From positions 1 to 59,348 of IMG/VR virus record IMGVR_UViG_3300032242_002944: a DNA stretch of 59,348 bases. One strand, 5' to 3'. Of this stretch, positions 1 through 6,281 are shown piece after piece (within the stretch, counting starts at the first letter, position 1; the number at the start of each line of letters is the position of its first letter). The position numbers and the translations under genes were made by a program. The stretch comes from a virus. Under the pieces are notes generated by a model, which was not told where the DNA came from, ran no database searches, and saw only the letters and a list, made by a program, of their open reading frames with translations.

Positions 1-123
1 CCACACCGCAAGCCGACACGCCTGCGCGACGTCCTCGTCTTCGCGTGCGTGCTTGCGAATCAGCGGAGCGAAGCGCTTCAGCTCCTCTTCAAGGACGGGT
101 TTCATCGGCAGCGGGCCTGGGAA
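1..123. repeat. Terminal redundancy of a circular assembly (copy 1)
   Basis: These 123 bases are identical to the last 123 bases of the window. The duplicated stretch lies inside the 5' part of the sigma-like gene, so the minus-strand ORF running from base 105 to base 1 is only the start of the gene read whole at the other end. The simplest reading is a circular contig with a k-mer-sized overlap. A true short direct terminal repeat of a linear virion genome is possible but would split a coding region. Confidence 0.9.
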
Positions 124-221
124 TCGCTCTCACAGACAGAAATCGTCCACTCAGACCGTGGCATCGAACAGCACAGCCAGCGCTTCCTCACGAATAATTG
201 ACTCCAGTCCAACTTGAACAC
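102..221 (-). CDS. Possible 39-codon ORF coupled to the sigma-like gene
   Basis: A GTG-started frame of 39 codons ends TGC CGA TGA, its TGA sharing bases with the ATG of the sigma-like gene (ATGA overlap). The product is rich in Arg, Cys, Trp and Ser and ends in Cys-Arg, like the tiny-ORF family at 43.6-47.0 kb. It may be a translational coupling leader or a divergent member of that family. The start codon is uncertain (GTG or downstream GTG/TTG) and nothing is known of its function. Confidence 0.35.
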   Translation of the reverse strand: MFKLDWSQLFVRKRWLCCSMPRSEWTISVCESDSQARCR

Positions 222-249
222 TTCTTGAGTCTCGTACCACAAGTAAATC

Positions 250-432
250 ATGTTCAAAAAGATCCCTCTTGGTAGCTTAATCGACTTGGACCCCGCGAAG
301 GCCGAGGGGCAGATCCGTGAAGCGATCTACTCCCAAGGCACTGTTGACGGGGCGGCGATGGTCCTAGGCTGCACTACCCGGACCCTGTACCGGTGGATGA
401 AGCGTCTCGGCATCACCCTTCGTGAGCGCTAA
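250..432 (+). CDS. Fis-type helix-turn-helix DNA-binding protein
   Basis: 60-residue protein whose C-terminal half (about residues 22-56) is a Fis/HTH_8-type helix-turn-helix: a GTVDGAAMVLGCTTRTLYRW core followed by a basic recognition-helix end. Such short Fis-like domains bind DNA and act as regulators or architectural proteins. It is the only plus-strand gene in this part, diverges from the sigma-like gene and converges on the nucleotide-metabolism gene, overlapping its 3' end by 69 bases. No CI-type repressor was recognised elsewhere, so this is one candidate regulator of early or lysogenic transcription (inference). Confidence 0.7.
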   Translation: MFKKIPLGSLIDLDPAKAEGQIREAIYSQGTVDGAAMVLGCTTRTLYRWMKRLGITLRER

Positions 433-1131
433 GAAAAACAGCAGGCTGCACACCGCGTGCGCCAGCGGGCTCTCGCCGCTCTCGGGGTCGACCCGGCGGC
501 CGAGCACGTACTCCACCATGTGACGGAACGCCGCTTGGAAATACCTCCAGGCCGGCGTGACGTGCCGCCAGTTGTCGCGCGAGTACTTCTTGGCGCCGAA
601 GTCCAGCACACGAACGACCGGATCCAGCCCGTCGAACGGGACGAGCGTCCAGTCCAGCTTGCCGTTGTCGAACTTCATACCGACACTCGGAGGTAGGAGT
701 ACGTTAGGTACTGAGACCCCACCTGGCTGCACTGAATGGCTTCCACCGAATTCAATGTTACACAGGACCGATACCCCTCCCTCAATCGACTCGGCTGCCC
801 GCGCGTTCGGGTGAGAGTCAGCGATGTTCCGGACTTCACCGACAAACACGACAAACTTTCCGCGAGCAAGTGCATAACCCGCCTCCACCAGCGCGCACCT
901 CGGCCCGCCGTCCGTCAGCACCAACACTGCGTCCGCCTCGTCGAGGTCCCGGAGGTTGTCCCCCAGGATCTTTTGCCGAGCTTCGCGATCTGTAGGCTCT
1001 TGCGTGTCTGCTTCCGTCTCATCGTGCCACCTGGACGTAATTTCGAACCCCTCCATCCAGAGCTTGTTGACGGCGATGCGGGCAGAGTGAACGTTCTTGA
1101 GGGCGGCTGAAATAAAAACCTTACAGGGCAC
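364..1131 (-). CDS. Deoxyribosyltransferase-like domain fused to a dATP/dGTP diphosphohydrolase-type domain
   Basis: 255-residue protein starting at GTG. Residues about 1-100 look like the nucleoside 2-deoxyribosyltransferase fold: a VFISAAL-type start, a D-x-D-A-V-L-V-L strand and the EAGYALARGKFVV motif typical of that family's active-site region. Residues about 150-240 match the phage domain named dATP/dGTP diphosphohydrolase N-terminal (DUF5664-like): MKFDNGKLDW, then DFGAKKYSRDNWR, then FRHMVEYVLGR. Both imply handling of deoxynucleotide pools before DNA synthesis. The two functions in one chain are unusual, and catalytic competence of either half is unproven. It overlaps the next upstream gene by 11 bases, indicating co-translation. 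Confidence 0.65.
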   Translation of the reverse strand: MPCKVFISAALKNVHSARIAVNKLWMEGFEITSRWHDETEADTQEPTDREARQKILGDNLRDLDEADAVLVLTDGGPRCALVEAGYALARGKFVVFVGEVRNIADSHPNARAAESIEGGVSVLCNIEFGGSHSVQPGGVSVPNVLLPPSVGMKFDNGKLDWTLVPFDGLDPVVRVLDFGAKKYSRDNWRHVTPAWRYFQAAFRHMVEYVLGRRVDPESGESPLAHAVCSLLFFLALTKGDAETLHPPVQGPGSAA

Positions 1132-1318
1132 GGCGGCTTACCTTTCGAATGATTTGTAGATCCTGCGTTGCGATAACCCATCCGCCTACGTCGAGGCGGC
1201 CGTGGTCGTCGCAAGAATATAAAACGTTGTGCCACCGGACCCGCAGCGGCGAAAGCGACGCAACCTCTGCGACTTCGGTCTGGTCCGTGAATTCGTTGAC
1301 GAGTAGGATACGCATCAC
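1121..1318 (-). CDS. Hypothetical 65-residue protein
   Basis: Small soluble protein, MMRILLVNEF at the N terminus and acidic in the middle; no family recognised. Its ATG overlaps the stop of the methyltransferase gene (ATGA), and its 3' end overlaps the nucleotide-metabolism gene by 11 bases, so it is clearly part of the same minus-strand operon. It is more acidic and less aromatic than the tiny-ORF family described at 43-47 kb and is probably unrelated. Confidence 0.6.
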   Translation of the reverse strand: MMRILLVNEFTDQTEVAEVASLSPLRVRWHNVLYSCDDHGRLDVGGWVIATQDLQIIRKVSRRAL

Positions 1319-1860
1319 ACGATCCAGAACTTTCCGCCAGGGTTGCCCGCCTGCCAGCGCATCCAGGCGTACGCCGTTGCGTCCGTTTTGCCGTCTCCTG
1401 TGAACGACGGCCTGCGGGACAGAACCAGGACGTCGGGGGTGTGTTTTTGAAAGAATGGCAGACGCTTCCGCCCCTCCAGGAAGTTGAGGCGGAGGAGCAT
1501 GGTCACGTTAGGGGCTAGCCACATCGCTCGCTGGATGAACTCCAGGGCGTGTTTGTAGGGGGGGTTCGCCACAACGTGGGTGTACATTTGTGGTTTACCG
1601 AAACCCATGAAATCTTCTTTGAAAAACGACTTGTAGATCGGCCTGTGTTCCTCCGGAATGTCCTGTATGTCGACGCCGTCCAGGCTGTGGATGTACTTCT
1701 CCCCTCCAGCAGGGCGACACTCCCGTCGGACGACGCCACCGATAGCCCCGGTGCCGCACCCGGCATCCAGAACGTCTCCGTGAAGCATCCCGAAATGGGA
1801 GATCATGGCCTCCGTCGCCCACTGCGGCGTCTCGTAGAAATCGTGTTCGTGGCGCGCCAT
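1315..1860 (-). CDS. DNA N6-adenine methyltransferase (phage type)
   Basis: 181 residues with the class I methyltransferase motif I DAGCGTGAIGG (SAM binding) and catalytic motif IV NPPY, the amino-methyltransferase signature for N6-adenine or N4-cytosine. The N-terminal DFYETPQWATEAM stretch is common in small phage adenine methylases. There is no obvious separate target-recognition domain. The ATG was chosen because it overlaps the stop of the upstream small membrane gene by one base (TGATG); longer upstream extension is Arg/Cys-rich and unlike coding sequence. Likely role: modification of phage DNA against host restriction, or regulation. Confidence 0.8.
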   Translation of the reverse strand: MARHEHDFYETPQWATEAMISHFGMLHGDVLDAGCGTGAIGGVVRRECRPAGGEKYIHSLDGVDIQDIPEEHRPIYKSFFKEDFMGFGKPQMYTHVVANPPYKHALEFIQRAMWLAPNVTMLLRLNFLEGRKRLPFFQKHTPDVLVLSRRPSFTGDGKTDATAYAWMRWQAGNPGGKFWIV

Positions 1861-1961
1861 CACGACCCCGCGATCGCGTAAATCACGGCCGCGGCCGTGT
1901 AGGCCGAAGCTGCCGTGAAGACGACGACAAGTGCAACGTGAAACCATCGATCTTCTTGCAT
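1860..1961 (-). CDS. Small single-pass membrane protein (33 residues)
   Basis: A short N terminus (MQEDRWFH) is followed by one hydrophobic, Ala/Val-rich segment long enough to span the membrane. A good ribosome binding site (AAGGTG, seven bases upstream) decides the start, and the stop overlaps the methyltransferase ATG by one base. It is the first gene of this operon, about 45 bases downstream of a sigma70-like promoter. Function unknown. Confidence 0.6.
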   Translation of the reverse strand: MQEDRWFHVALVVVFTAASAYTAAAVIYAIAGS

Positions 1962-2006
1962 TTGAGCACCTTGGGGGCGAGTAGGCGACGCGCGCCTTTG
2001 ACACTC

Positions 2007-2034
2007 ACCATAACCCAGACTGCTCAAACGGCAA
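2007..2034 (-). promoter_or_regulatory. Sigma70-like promoter for the methyltransferase operon
   Basis: TTGCCG, 16-base spacer, TATGGT on the minus strand, about 45 bases before the small membrane gene. The -35 is the same TTGCCG seen in the promoter at 8069-8096. Confidence 0.55.
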
Positions 2035-2202
2035 GCGATAACGTGCTCCGGTAGCGTCGATGCCCTTGCAAGGTCGCCGAACGGAAACTGTAACCGCGCA
2101 CAGTCAACCACGATGCACGGCTGCCGGGGACGTGGGTGAAACACCGGAAAGCAACCGATGAGCGACCAGAGCCGGCCAGCATAGGTGGGACGCTGATGTG
2201 GA

Positions 2203-3198
2203 TCACTGGGACCCCCGTGTGCCGGTTCGGGTCCACTGCGTCTCGATCAGGACCGCCAGGCTGGCGGACGTCTGCTGGCCGTAGACGCGGTCCACCATCG
2301 CGCTGGTGGTGTGGCCCATTAATTTTGCCACAACGTCGTTGCGAACACCGCCTTGCACGAGGATCGACCCGAACGTGCGGCGGAGGTCGTTCCACGTCAC
2401 GGCGGGCACACCGGCTCGCTCGGCGGCGGACGCGAGGTCGCGGCGGGCGTTCGTCCACTCCTGGACGGGCAGGTGCGGGAGCGCTTGCTCCAGGAGCCCT
2501 TGGAACGGGGGCGGCACCGGGATGCGGCGCCAGGCGCCCTCGGTCTTGCTGCCGCGGATCTGGATCGTCCGGTCGGTCGGGTTGTAGTCCTCGGGCCGCG
2601 CACGGAACAGCTCGCCGCGGCGGGCACCGGTGGCGACGACGAACGCGACGGCCGCCGCTCGCTCGGGGTCCAGGTGCGCGCACAGCGCGTGGACCTGGTC
2701 AAGGGTCAGATGCGTCGTCTTGGGCGTGTAGTCCGACGAGACCCACAGCGGTTTCAAAACGTCGACATGTGTCGAAAAGAGCCCACGTTTCGTAGCACGC
2801 AGGATGATCTGGCGGAGCCCGATCCACTCTTTATACAAAGTCGACGTGCTGGCACCTTCGGCCTTGCGCGTCTGAAAATAATCCTCTACCGTGGCCACCG
2901 TGATCTTTGACAACTGAGGCGGCAGGAGCCGGACCAGGTGACCCACTTTGCACTCGTACATATCGAGTGTGCCGTCGGGGACCTTGCGGCTCTCCAGCTC
3001 GCGCAGGAACAGGCCGGCCTCGGTCTTTAGGCTCGCCGCTTCCTTGGCGGCGTAATCCGGATCCGCTCGCTCAAGCTCCCACTTGGCGGCGAGGCGTTCG
3101 GCTACCTTGCGGTTTTTCGTGCGGCAGGATCGCTTTTTCGTGACGCCGTTTTCGGTCCAGCTAGTCCAGTACCTTCCGTTGACCTCATAGATGCGCAT
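2203..3198 (-). CDS. int: Tyrosine recombinase / phage integrase
   Basis: 331 residues. Residues 1-45 resemble an arm-binding segment (YW..., then RTKNRKVAERLAAKWE), about 55-150 the core-binding SAM-like domain, and 165-315 the catalytic domain. Catalytic residues visible: Arg193 (TGARRGE), Lys218 in the beta-hairpin, Asn270-Asp-Leu-Arg273 in the HxxR box (His replaced by Asn, a known variation), His296 in MGH and Tyr306 in RVYG. Catalyses site-specific integration and, with an excisionase, excision. The small excisionase gene overlaps its start by 97 bases. The attachment site could not be identified. Establishes a temperate lifestyle. Confidence 0.95.
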   Translation of the reverse strand: MRIYEVNGRYWTSWTENGVTKKRSCRTKNRKVAERLAAKWELERADPDYAAKEAASLKTEAGLFLRELESRKVPDGTLDMYECKVGHLVRLLPPQLSKITVATVEDYFQTRKAEGASTSTLYKEWIGLRQIILRATKRGLFSTHVDVLKPLWVSSDYTPKTTHLTLDQVHALCAHLDPERAAAVAFVVATGARRGELFRARPEDYNPTDRTIQIRGSKTEGAWRRIPVPPPFQGLLEQALPHLPVQEWTNARRDLASAAERAGVPAVTWNDLRRTFGSILVQGGVRNDVVAKLMGHTTSAMVDRVYGQQTSASLAVLIETQWTRTGTRGSQ

Positions 3199-3353
3199 CC
3201 GTCTATATACTTTGTCCGGAGGTCACTCGCAAGGACGCGAAGCGACTTTCCGACACGAAAGCGCGGCATACTGCGCATGATGTTGTACGCGTGCGACCGT
3301 GACACTCGCAGGAGCTGGCACACGGCGCGGACGGATAGGACTTCTAGGTGCAT
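3102..3353 (-). CDS. xis: Excisionase-like MerR/HTH_17 DNA-binding protein
   Basis: 83 residues; residues about 7-48 form the helix-turn-helix excisionase domain (SVRAVCQLLRVSRSHAYNIM, then FRVGKSLRVLASDL, with the typical wing). Its 3' end overlaps the integrase start by 97 bases, a tight int/xis arrangement that implies coordinated translation. The C-terminal tail beyond residue 50 is low in complexity and basic. Could direct excision or repress the int promoter; the family is used for both. Confidence 0.75.
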   Translation of the reverse strand: MHLEVLSVRAVCQLLRVSRSHAYNIMRSMPRFRVGKSLRVLASDLRTKYIDGCASMRSTEGTGLAGPKTASRKSDPAARKTAR

Positions 3354-3511
3354 CGGCTGCCCCCTTCGCTGTACCGTTCTAAAAGCAGACCGGTAGAGGG
3401 GATAGCCCGCGTCGTGAAGATTCCTCGTCGAACATACGAAGCTGGAGAGCCAAACAGCTCGCTATACCCGCGAGCCGCGACGTAGGCTGCCGCCAACCAC
3501 GCGGCGTTCAT
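3344..3511 (-). CDS. Tiny-ORF family member (55 aa), upstream of xis
   Basis: Starts MNAAWLAAAYVAARG and ends SRCT; aromatic and Arg-rich, with few acidic residues. The ATG shares bases with the stop of the preceding tiny ORF (ATGA), and the 3' end overlaps xis by 10 bases. It resembles the ORFs of the 43.6-47.0 kb array in size, composition and coupling. Function unknown. Confidence 0.55.
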   Translation of the reverse strand: MNAAWLAAAYVAARGYSELFGSPASYVRRGIFTTRAIPSTGLLLERYSEGGSRCT

Positions 3512-3660
3512 TGGAACCTGCTGACGTCTCGCGACGGGATGCGGGCATTGTGGACATACGAGATGGACGTGTCCCAGACGAATGAAATTCCTGGAAGCGG
3601 GTTGTCGCTCAGAACGCCTCGACAGAGGAGAACGCCCAGGCGGAGGAAAGGGGCGGTCAT
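3508..3660 (-). CDS. Tiny-ORF family member (50 aa)
   Basis: Starts MTAPFLRLGVLLC, very like the MTAAIIALAP and MTASIFGPAP starts of two array members at 44.1-44.3 kb, and ends SRFQ. Coupled by ATGA overlaps to the tiny ORFs on both sides. A central ISFVWDTS strand resembles ISFVGEWS in the upstream neighbour, which supports common descent. Function unknown. Confidence 0.6.
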   Translation of the reverse strand: MTAPFLRLGVLLCRGVLSDNPLPGISFVWDTSISYVHNARIPSRDVSRFQ

Positions 3661-3800
3661 TGGTGATGACTCCGTAGCGGTGCGAACAGGACGTGACCCT
3701 CGAACGTCGAACGGGACCACTCTCCGACAAACGATATCTGGACGTTGAGGTTTTTGGTTCGGGTTCTGAGGGCGCCCATGCGGAGGTAGTGTGGGCTCAT
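3657..3800 (-). CDS. Tiny-ORF family member (47 aa), first after the terminator
   Basis: MSPHYLRMGALRTRT start, ISFVGEWS core, SHHQ end; ATGA overlap with the next ORF. Its start codon lies only a few bases beyond the T-tract of the terminator of the recombination operon, and no promoter is visible between, so expression may depend on read-through. Confidence 0.55.
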   Translation of the reverse strand: MSPHYLRMGALRTRTKNLNVQISFVGEWSRSTFEGHVLFAPLRSHHQ

Positions 3801-3804
3801 ACCG

Positions 3805-3835
3805 AAAAAGCCCCCCTGGATTGCTCCAGGGGGGC
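3805..3835 (-). terminator. Rho-independent terminator of the recombination operon
   Basis: Perfect 11-bp stem (GCCCCCCTGGA with its complement), four-base loop, then TTTTT on the minus strand, ten bases after the stop of the 108-residue gene. It separates the recombination genes from the tiny ORFs, xis and int downstream on the same strand. Confidence 0.9.
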
Positions 3836-3844
3836 CGGTCGGCG

Positions 3845-4171
3845 TCACGCTGTCTTCAGCTTATGCGGCCATGGACTCACATCCGCAATTGCCGCGATCG
3901 CGACCCGGTGAACGCCGGGCAAGTACATCGCCCTTTGGAATTCGCCCGTCTTGAACGTCTTGTCGTACTCACCTGCGTCCGCGATGAAGGTCGCATCCTC
4001 CAGGTGCAAGAACCGGCTCGTAACCTTCTTCACTCGGCCGACCCAGTAGAAGGTCACCGTGCGAATCAGGATGACTTCGCCTTCCTGGAAGTCAGGGCAC
4101 GACGTGCCCCACTTCGCAAGCGCATCTTGAAACTTCGAAAACTCGTTCGCCGTCAATTCGCCAAAATCCAT
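3845..4171 (-). CDS. Hypothetical 108-residue phage protein
   Basis: Begins MDFGELTANEF; a central beta-rich stretch IRTVTFYWVGRVKKVTSRFLHLEDATFIADAG is followed by a C-terminal LPGVHRVAIAAIADVSPWPH. The pattern looks like a small beta-barrel protein of a type common in phage genomes, but I cannot name the family. Last gene of the minus-strand recombination operon, 18 bases after the SSB-like gene, so a role near DNA recombination or replication is a guess from context. Confidence 0.6.
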   Translation of the reverse strand: MDFGELTANEFSKFQDALAKWGTSCPDFQEGEVILIRTVTFYWVGRVKKVTSRFLHLEDATFIADAGEYDKTFKTGEFQRAMYLPGVHRVAIAAIADVSPWPHKLKTA

Positions 4172-4189
4172 TGTTCGATCCTCTTTCTT

Positions 4190-4648
4190 TCAAACCGGGA
4201 AGTCGTCCTCGTCCGCAGCCTTCGGAGCCGGACGCGCGCCAGGGGCGGCCCGGAACTTCAGATTGAGGTCGTCGAGACCCTTCTTGTCGACCTCGATCTT
4301 GACCTTGCGCGGCCCGCCGACGTTGAGCCGAGCGCGGTGTACAGTCTTCAGCGTTCCGCTGTTGTCCGTGTACGAATCAGGACTGACGCTGATGTCGATA
4401 GCGTTGTCCGTGATGCCGTTCAGAGTGGCCAGATCCGCTCCGTCCCAGCCACATGCGATGAGCTGCTCGCGGGCGATCTCATTAGGCTCACCCGTCTTCC
4501 GCAGCACGAAGACGTCAGAAGTGATCTCGCCCCCTTCTTGGTCCCCGCCCTCAATGCGGAGAAGCAAACGAACGAAAGGTGCATCCTTGGCCGTCTTTCC
4601 CCACTGGAAGCTCACAACGCGAGCCGCATAGTTACCAATCGGAATCAC
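4190..4648 (-). CDS. Single-stranded DNA-binding-like protein (DUF669-like)
   Basis: 152 residues: beta-rich N-terminal domain (GNYAARVVSFQWGKTA, VRLLLRIEGGDQEGGEI) resembling phage DUF669/SSB-like proteins, then a Pro/Ala linker and an acidic tail ending DEDDFPV, which parallels the acidic C-terminal peptide by which SSBs recruit partners. Its ATG overlaps the stop of the Sak4-like gene (ATGA). With the ATPase and nuclease it would form a recombination module that coats and anneals single-stranded DNA. No catalytic residues expected. Confidence 0.65.
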   Translation of the reverse strand: MIPIGNYAARVVSFQWGKTAKDAPFVRLLLRIEGGDQEGGEITSDVFVLRKTGEPNEIAREQLIACGWDGADLATLNGITDNAIDISVSPDSYTDNSGTLKTVHRARLNVGGPRKVKIEVDKKGLDDLNLKFRAAPGARPAPKAADEDDFPV

Positions 4649-5532
4649 TTGTCACCTACCTTGTCCTGTACTCGATTGAGTAGTTTCTGGAGCCGCCCAG
4701 GTGCGCGCTCCGCGATAATCGCCTCCACCTTCTCTTGGTCCTCTTTGGGCAGTCGGTCAAGCAGCTTTCGGAGGTCCGCGACGATTTCGTCCGTGGGGCG
4801 TGGGACCGCCCGTTCCCACGCCTTATAGAACGTCGTCCAATCCAGCGCGACGCGAGACTCGATGGGGTAGCGGCAACCGCTGGTAAACGCAGGATTTGGC
4901 CCGAAATCCAGGATGCGGCTGCCCGTCCCACGAGCCTTCTTCTGCTCCTCGTTGACGCTCACTTCGTGCCGCGCGTACGCAATGGCGTCTGCCCATTCCT
5001 GAACAAGCTGGGAAATCTTGACGCTCTTGGACTCCAGGAGCTTCAGGTCGACCTTGGCGTAGTCCGTCCCGTCGGGGTTCACGACGTTGCGGATTGCAGA
5101 GTGCCCAATGCCGATGAAGTGCATCCCGCGGGATGCCTGGAGCGAGTCGACCATGGACAGGATCTCCCGCCACACGAGCGGGACTTTTTCGTAAAGCTTC
5201 CCGTAGGCCACGTCAGCGAGCACCTTGACGCCAGCCGCCTTGCACACCTCCCCGTGGATGATGGGCTCCAGCCAGTCGAGCGAGTCGACGACCAGCGTCT
5301 TGAAGTCGTGCGGGTCGTTCTTCAGCGACCGCAGCACGCCTCGCACGTCATCCAGGGTCTCCGGCTGCCAGAACGGCGCGTCGACGGCGACGAGCCCCGG
5401 CTCCAGGGCGATAAAGCAGCACCCCGGCGCGCCCGACGCGAACGTAGTCTTGCCGACCTTCGTGTCACCGTAGAGGACCATCTTGATGGGCTTCTTGCGG
5501 CCATCACGTTTTTGCAAATCCTTCAGATTCAT
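4645..5532 (-). CDS. RecA-like ATPase, Sak4-type single-strand annealing protein
   Basis: 295 residues with Walker A GDTKVGKTT (22-30), Walker B TLVVDSL (79-85) and the AAA_24 / Sak4 arrangement of a single RecA core. Sak4 proteins bind single-stranded DNA and promote annealing, often with an SSB and an exonuclease, as here. The start was set at an ATG with GAGG six bases upstream; the frame is open further upstream but overl­aps the nuclease gene. The neighbours on both sides strongly support a recombination role. Confidence 0.8.
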   Translation of the reverse strand: MNLKDLQKRDGRKKPIKMVLYGDTKVGKTTFASGAPGCCFIALEPGLVAVDAPFWQPETLDDVRGVLRSLKNDPHDFKTLVVDSLDWLEPIIHGEVCKAAGVKVLADVAYGKLYEKVPLVWREILSMVDSLQASRGMHFIGIGHSAIRNVVNPDGTDYAKVDLKLLESKSVKISQLVQEWADAIAYARHEVSVNEEQKKARGTGSRILDFGPNPAFTSGCRYPIESRVALDWTTFYKAWERAVPRPTDEIVADLRKLLDRLPKEDQEKVEAIIAERAPGRLQKLLNRVQDKVGDK

Positions 5533-5539
5533 GATTGCC

Positions 5540-6262
5540 TCATCCGTTCGAACAGGTTGAATGAAAGTCACACATTCTTCCGTACTTGAAGCACGCGGTA
5601 GGGTTCCGCGGGTAGACCTCAAGCTCCATTTGTTTCACGATCCCGTCGAGGTCCGCCACCAGCGCCTCGTAGTCTCGCGCCGTACGGTAGAGCTTCTCGC
5701 GGCGGCACACCGCCCCCTCGCGCACACGCTCGGTCAGGTGCGAGTAGTTGTCGTATTTCTTGATCAGCGGTCGGTGGACCATGTCCAGCAAGACGTAGTC
5801 CACGTTGAACCCCAGCGACTGCGCCGCCAGCGGGTAGAGCGTCGTCTGCCGGTCGAACGCTTTCATCGGAAGAAACTTCGACAGGTCCATTCCAGTGGTC
5901 TTGTGCTCGACCACACAGGTTTCGCTATCGACGCGCCACACGCCGTCGATCTTGCCGGTAATCGTGTGCGTCCCGAAATCGACGGAAAAGGGCATCTCAG
6001 CCCCGAGACGTTCGACCACCGTACCCAAGTGCTGATCAAAATAGGCAAGACACAACCCCCTCGCGACGGCCTCGTCGGCGTTCGCCGCGGGCGTGTCCCA
6101 CGTTGGCGGCGTCACGCCGTCCCATGTCTCCTGCCATGCGTGGAACAGCGTCCCCACGGCGGCCTGGTAGGTCTCGGTTTCTCGTTGTTTTTGCAGCCTG
6201 GTGATTTGGTAGAGTCTTGGGCATGTCTGGTAGGCGTCGATGGAGCTTGCGGAGAGACGCAT
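5540..6262 (-). CDS. PD-(D/E)XK exonuclease with Fe-S-type cysteines (RecB/Cas4-like)
   Basis: 240 residues. Catalytic residues of the RecB-like nuclease fold are Asp106 (GKIDG), Glu119 and Lys121 (VVEHKTT). Cys14 near the N terminus and Cys224, Cys231 and Cys237 at the C terminus match the four-cysteine iron-sulfur staple of Cas4/AddB-type nucleases. Likely resects DNA ends to feed the Sak4-like annealing protein encoded next. First gene of the operon; the chosen ATG is 8 bases from a TAGAAT -10 element shared with the divergent helicase promoter. Confidence 0.85.
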   Translation of the reverse strand: MRLSASSIDAYQTCPRLYQITRLQKQRETETYQAAVGTLFHAWQETWDGVTPPTWDTPAANADEAVARGLCLAYFDQHLGTVVERLGAEMPFSVDFGTHTITGKIDGVWRVDSETCVVEHKTTGMDLSKFLPMKAFDRQTTLYPLAAQSLGFNVDYVLLDMVHRPLIKKYDNYSHLTERVREGAVCRREKLYRTARDYEALVADLDGIVKQMELEVYPRNPTACFKYGRMCDFHSTCSNG

Positions 6263-6275
6263 GGGCAGGTATTCT
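6247..6275 (+). promoter_or_regulatory. Promoter giving a near-leaderless helicase transcript
   Basis: TTGCGG, 17-base spacer, TATTCT, then only six bases to the helicase ATG, so transcription should start at or next to the A of the start codon. No Shine-Dalgarno sequence fits between. Confidence 0.6.
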
Positions 6276-6276
6276 A
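6271..6276 (-). promoter_or_regulatory. Reverse-strand -10 element overlapping the helicase -10
   Basis: Read on the minus strand the same bases give TAGAAT, eight bases before the nuclease ATG. The matching -35 is poor (CTGGTA at 17 bases). The near-symmetric GTATTCTAG could fire in both directions. Confidence 0.45.
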
Positions 6277-6281
6277 GCACC

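Noticed and set aside
1-123. Short direct terminal repeats of a T7-like linear genome
   Set aside because: The repeat lies within a coding sequence and has the size of an assembly overlap. Read-end analysis would be needed to claim physical termini.
364-1131. A 2-aminoadenine (Z-DNA) genome
   Set aside because: Only one domain from that pathway resembles a match. No PurZ-like adenylosuccinate synthetase or HD-type dATPase was recognised.
3791-4828. 345-codon plus-strand ORF
   Set aside because: Crosses the terminator hairpin and three well-supported minus-strand genes; no recognisable domain.
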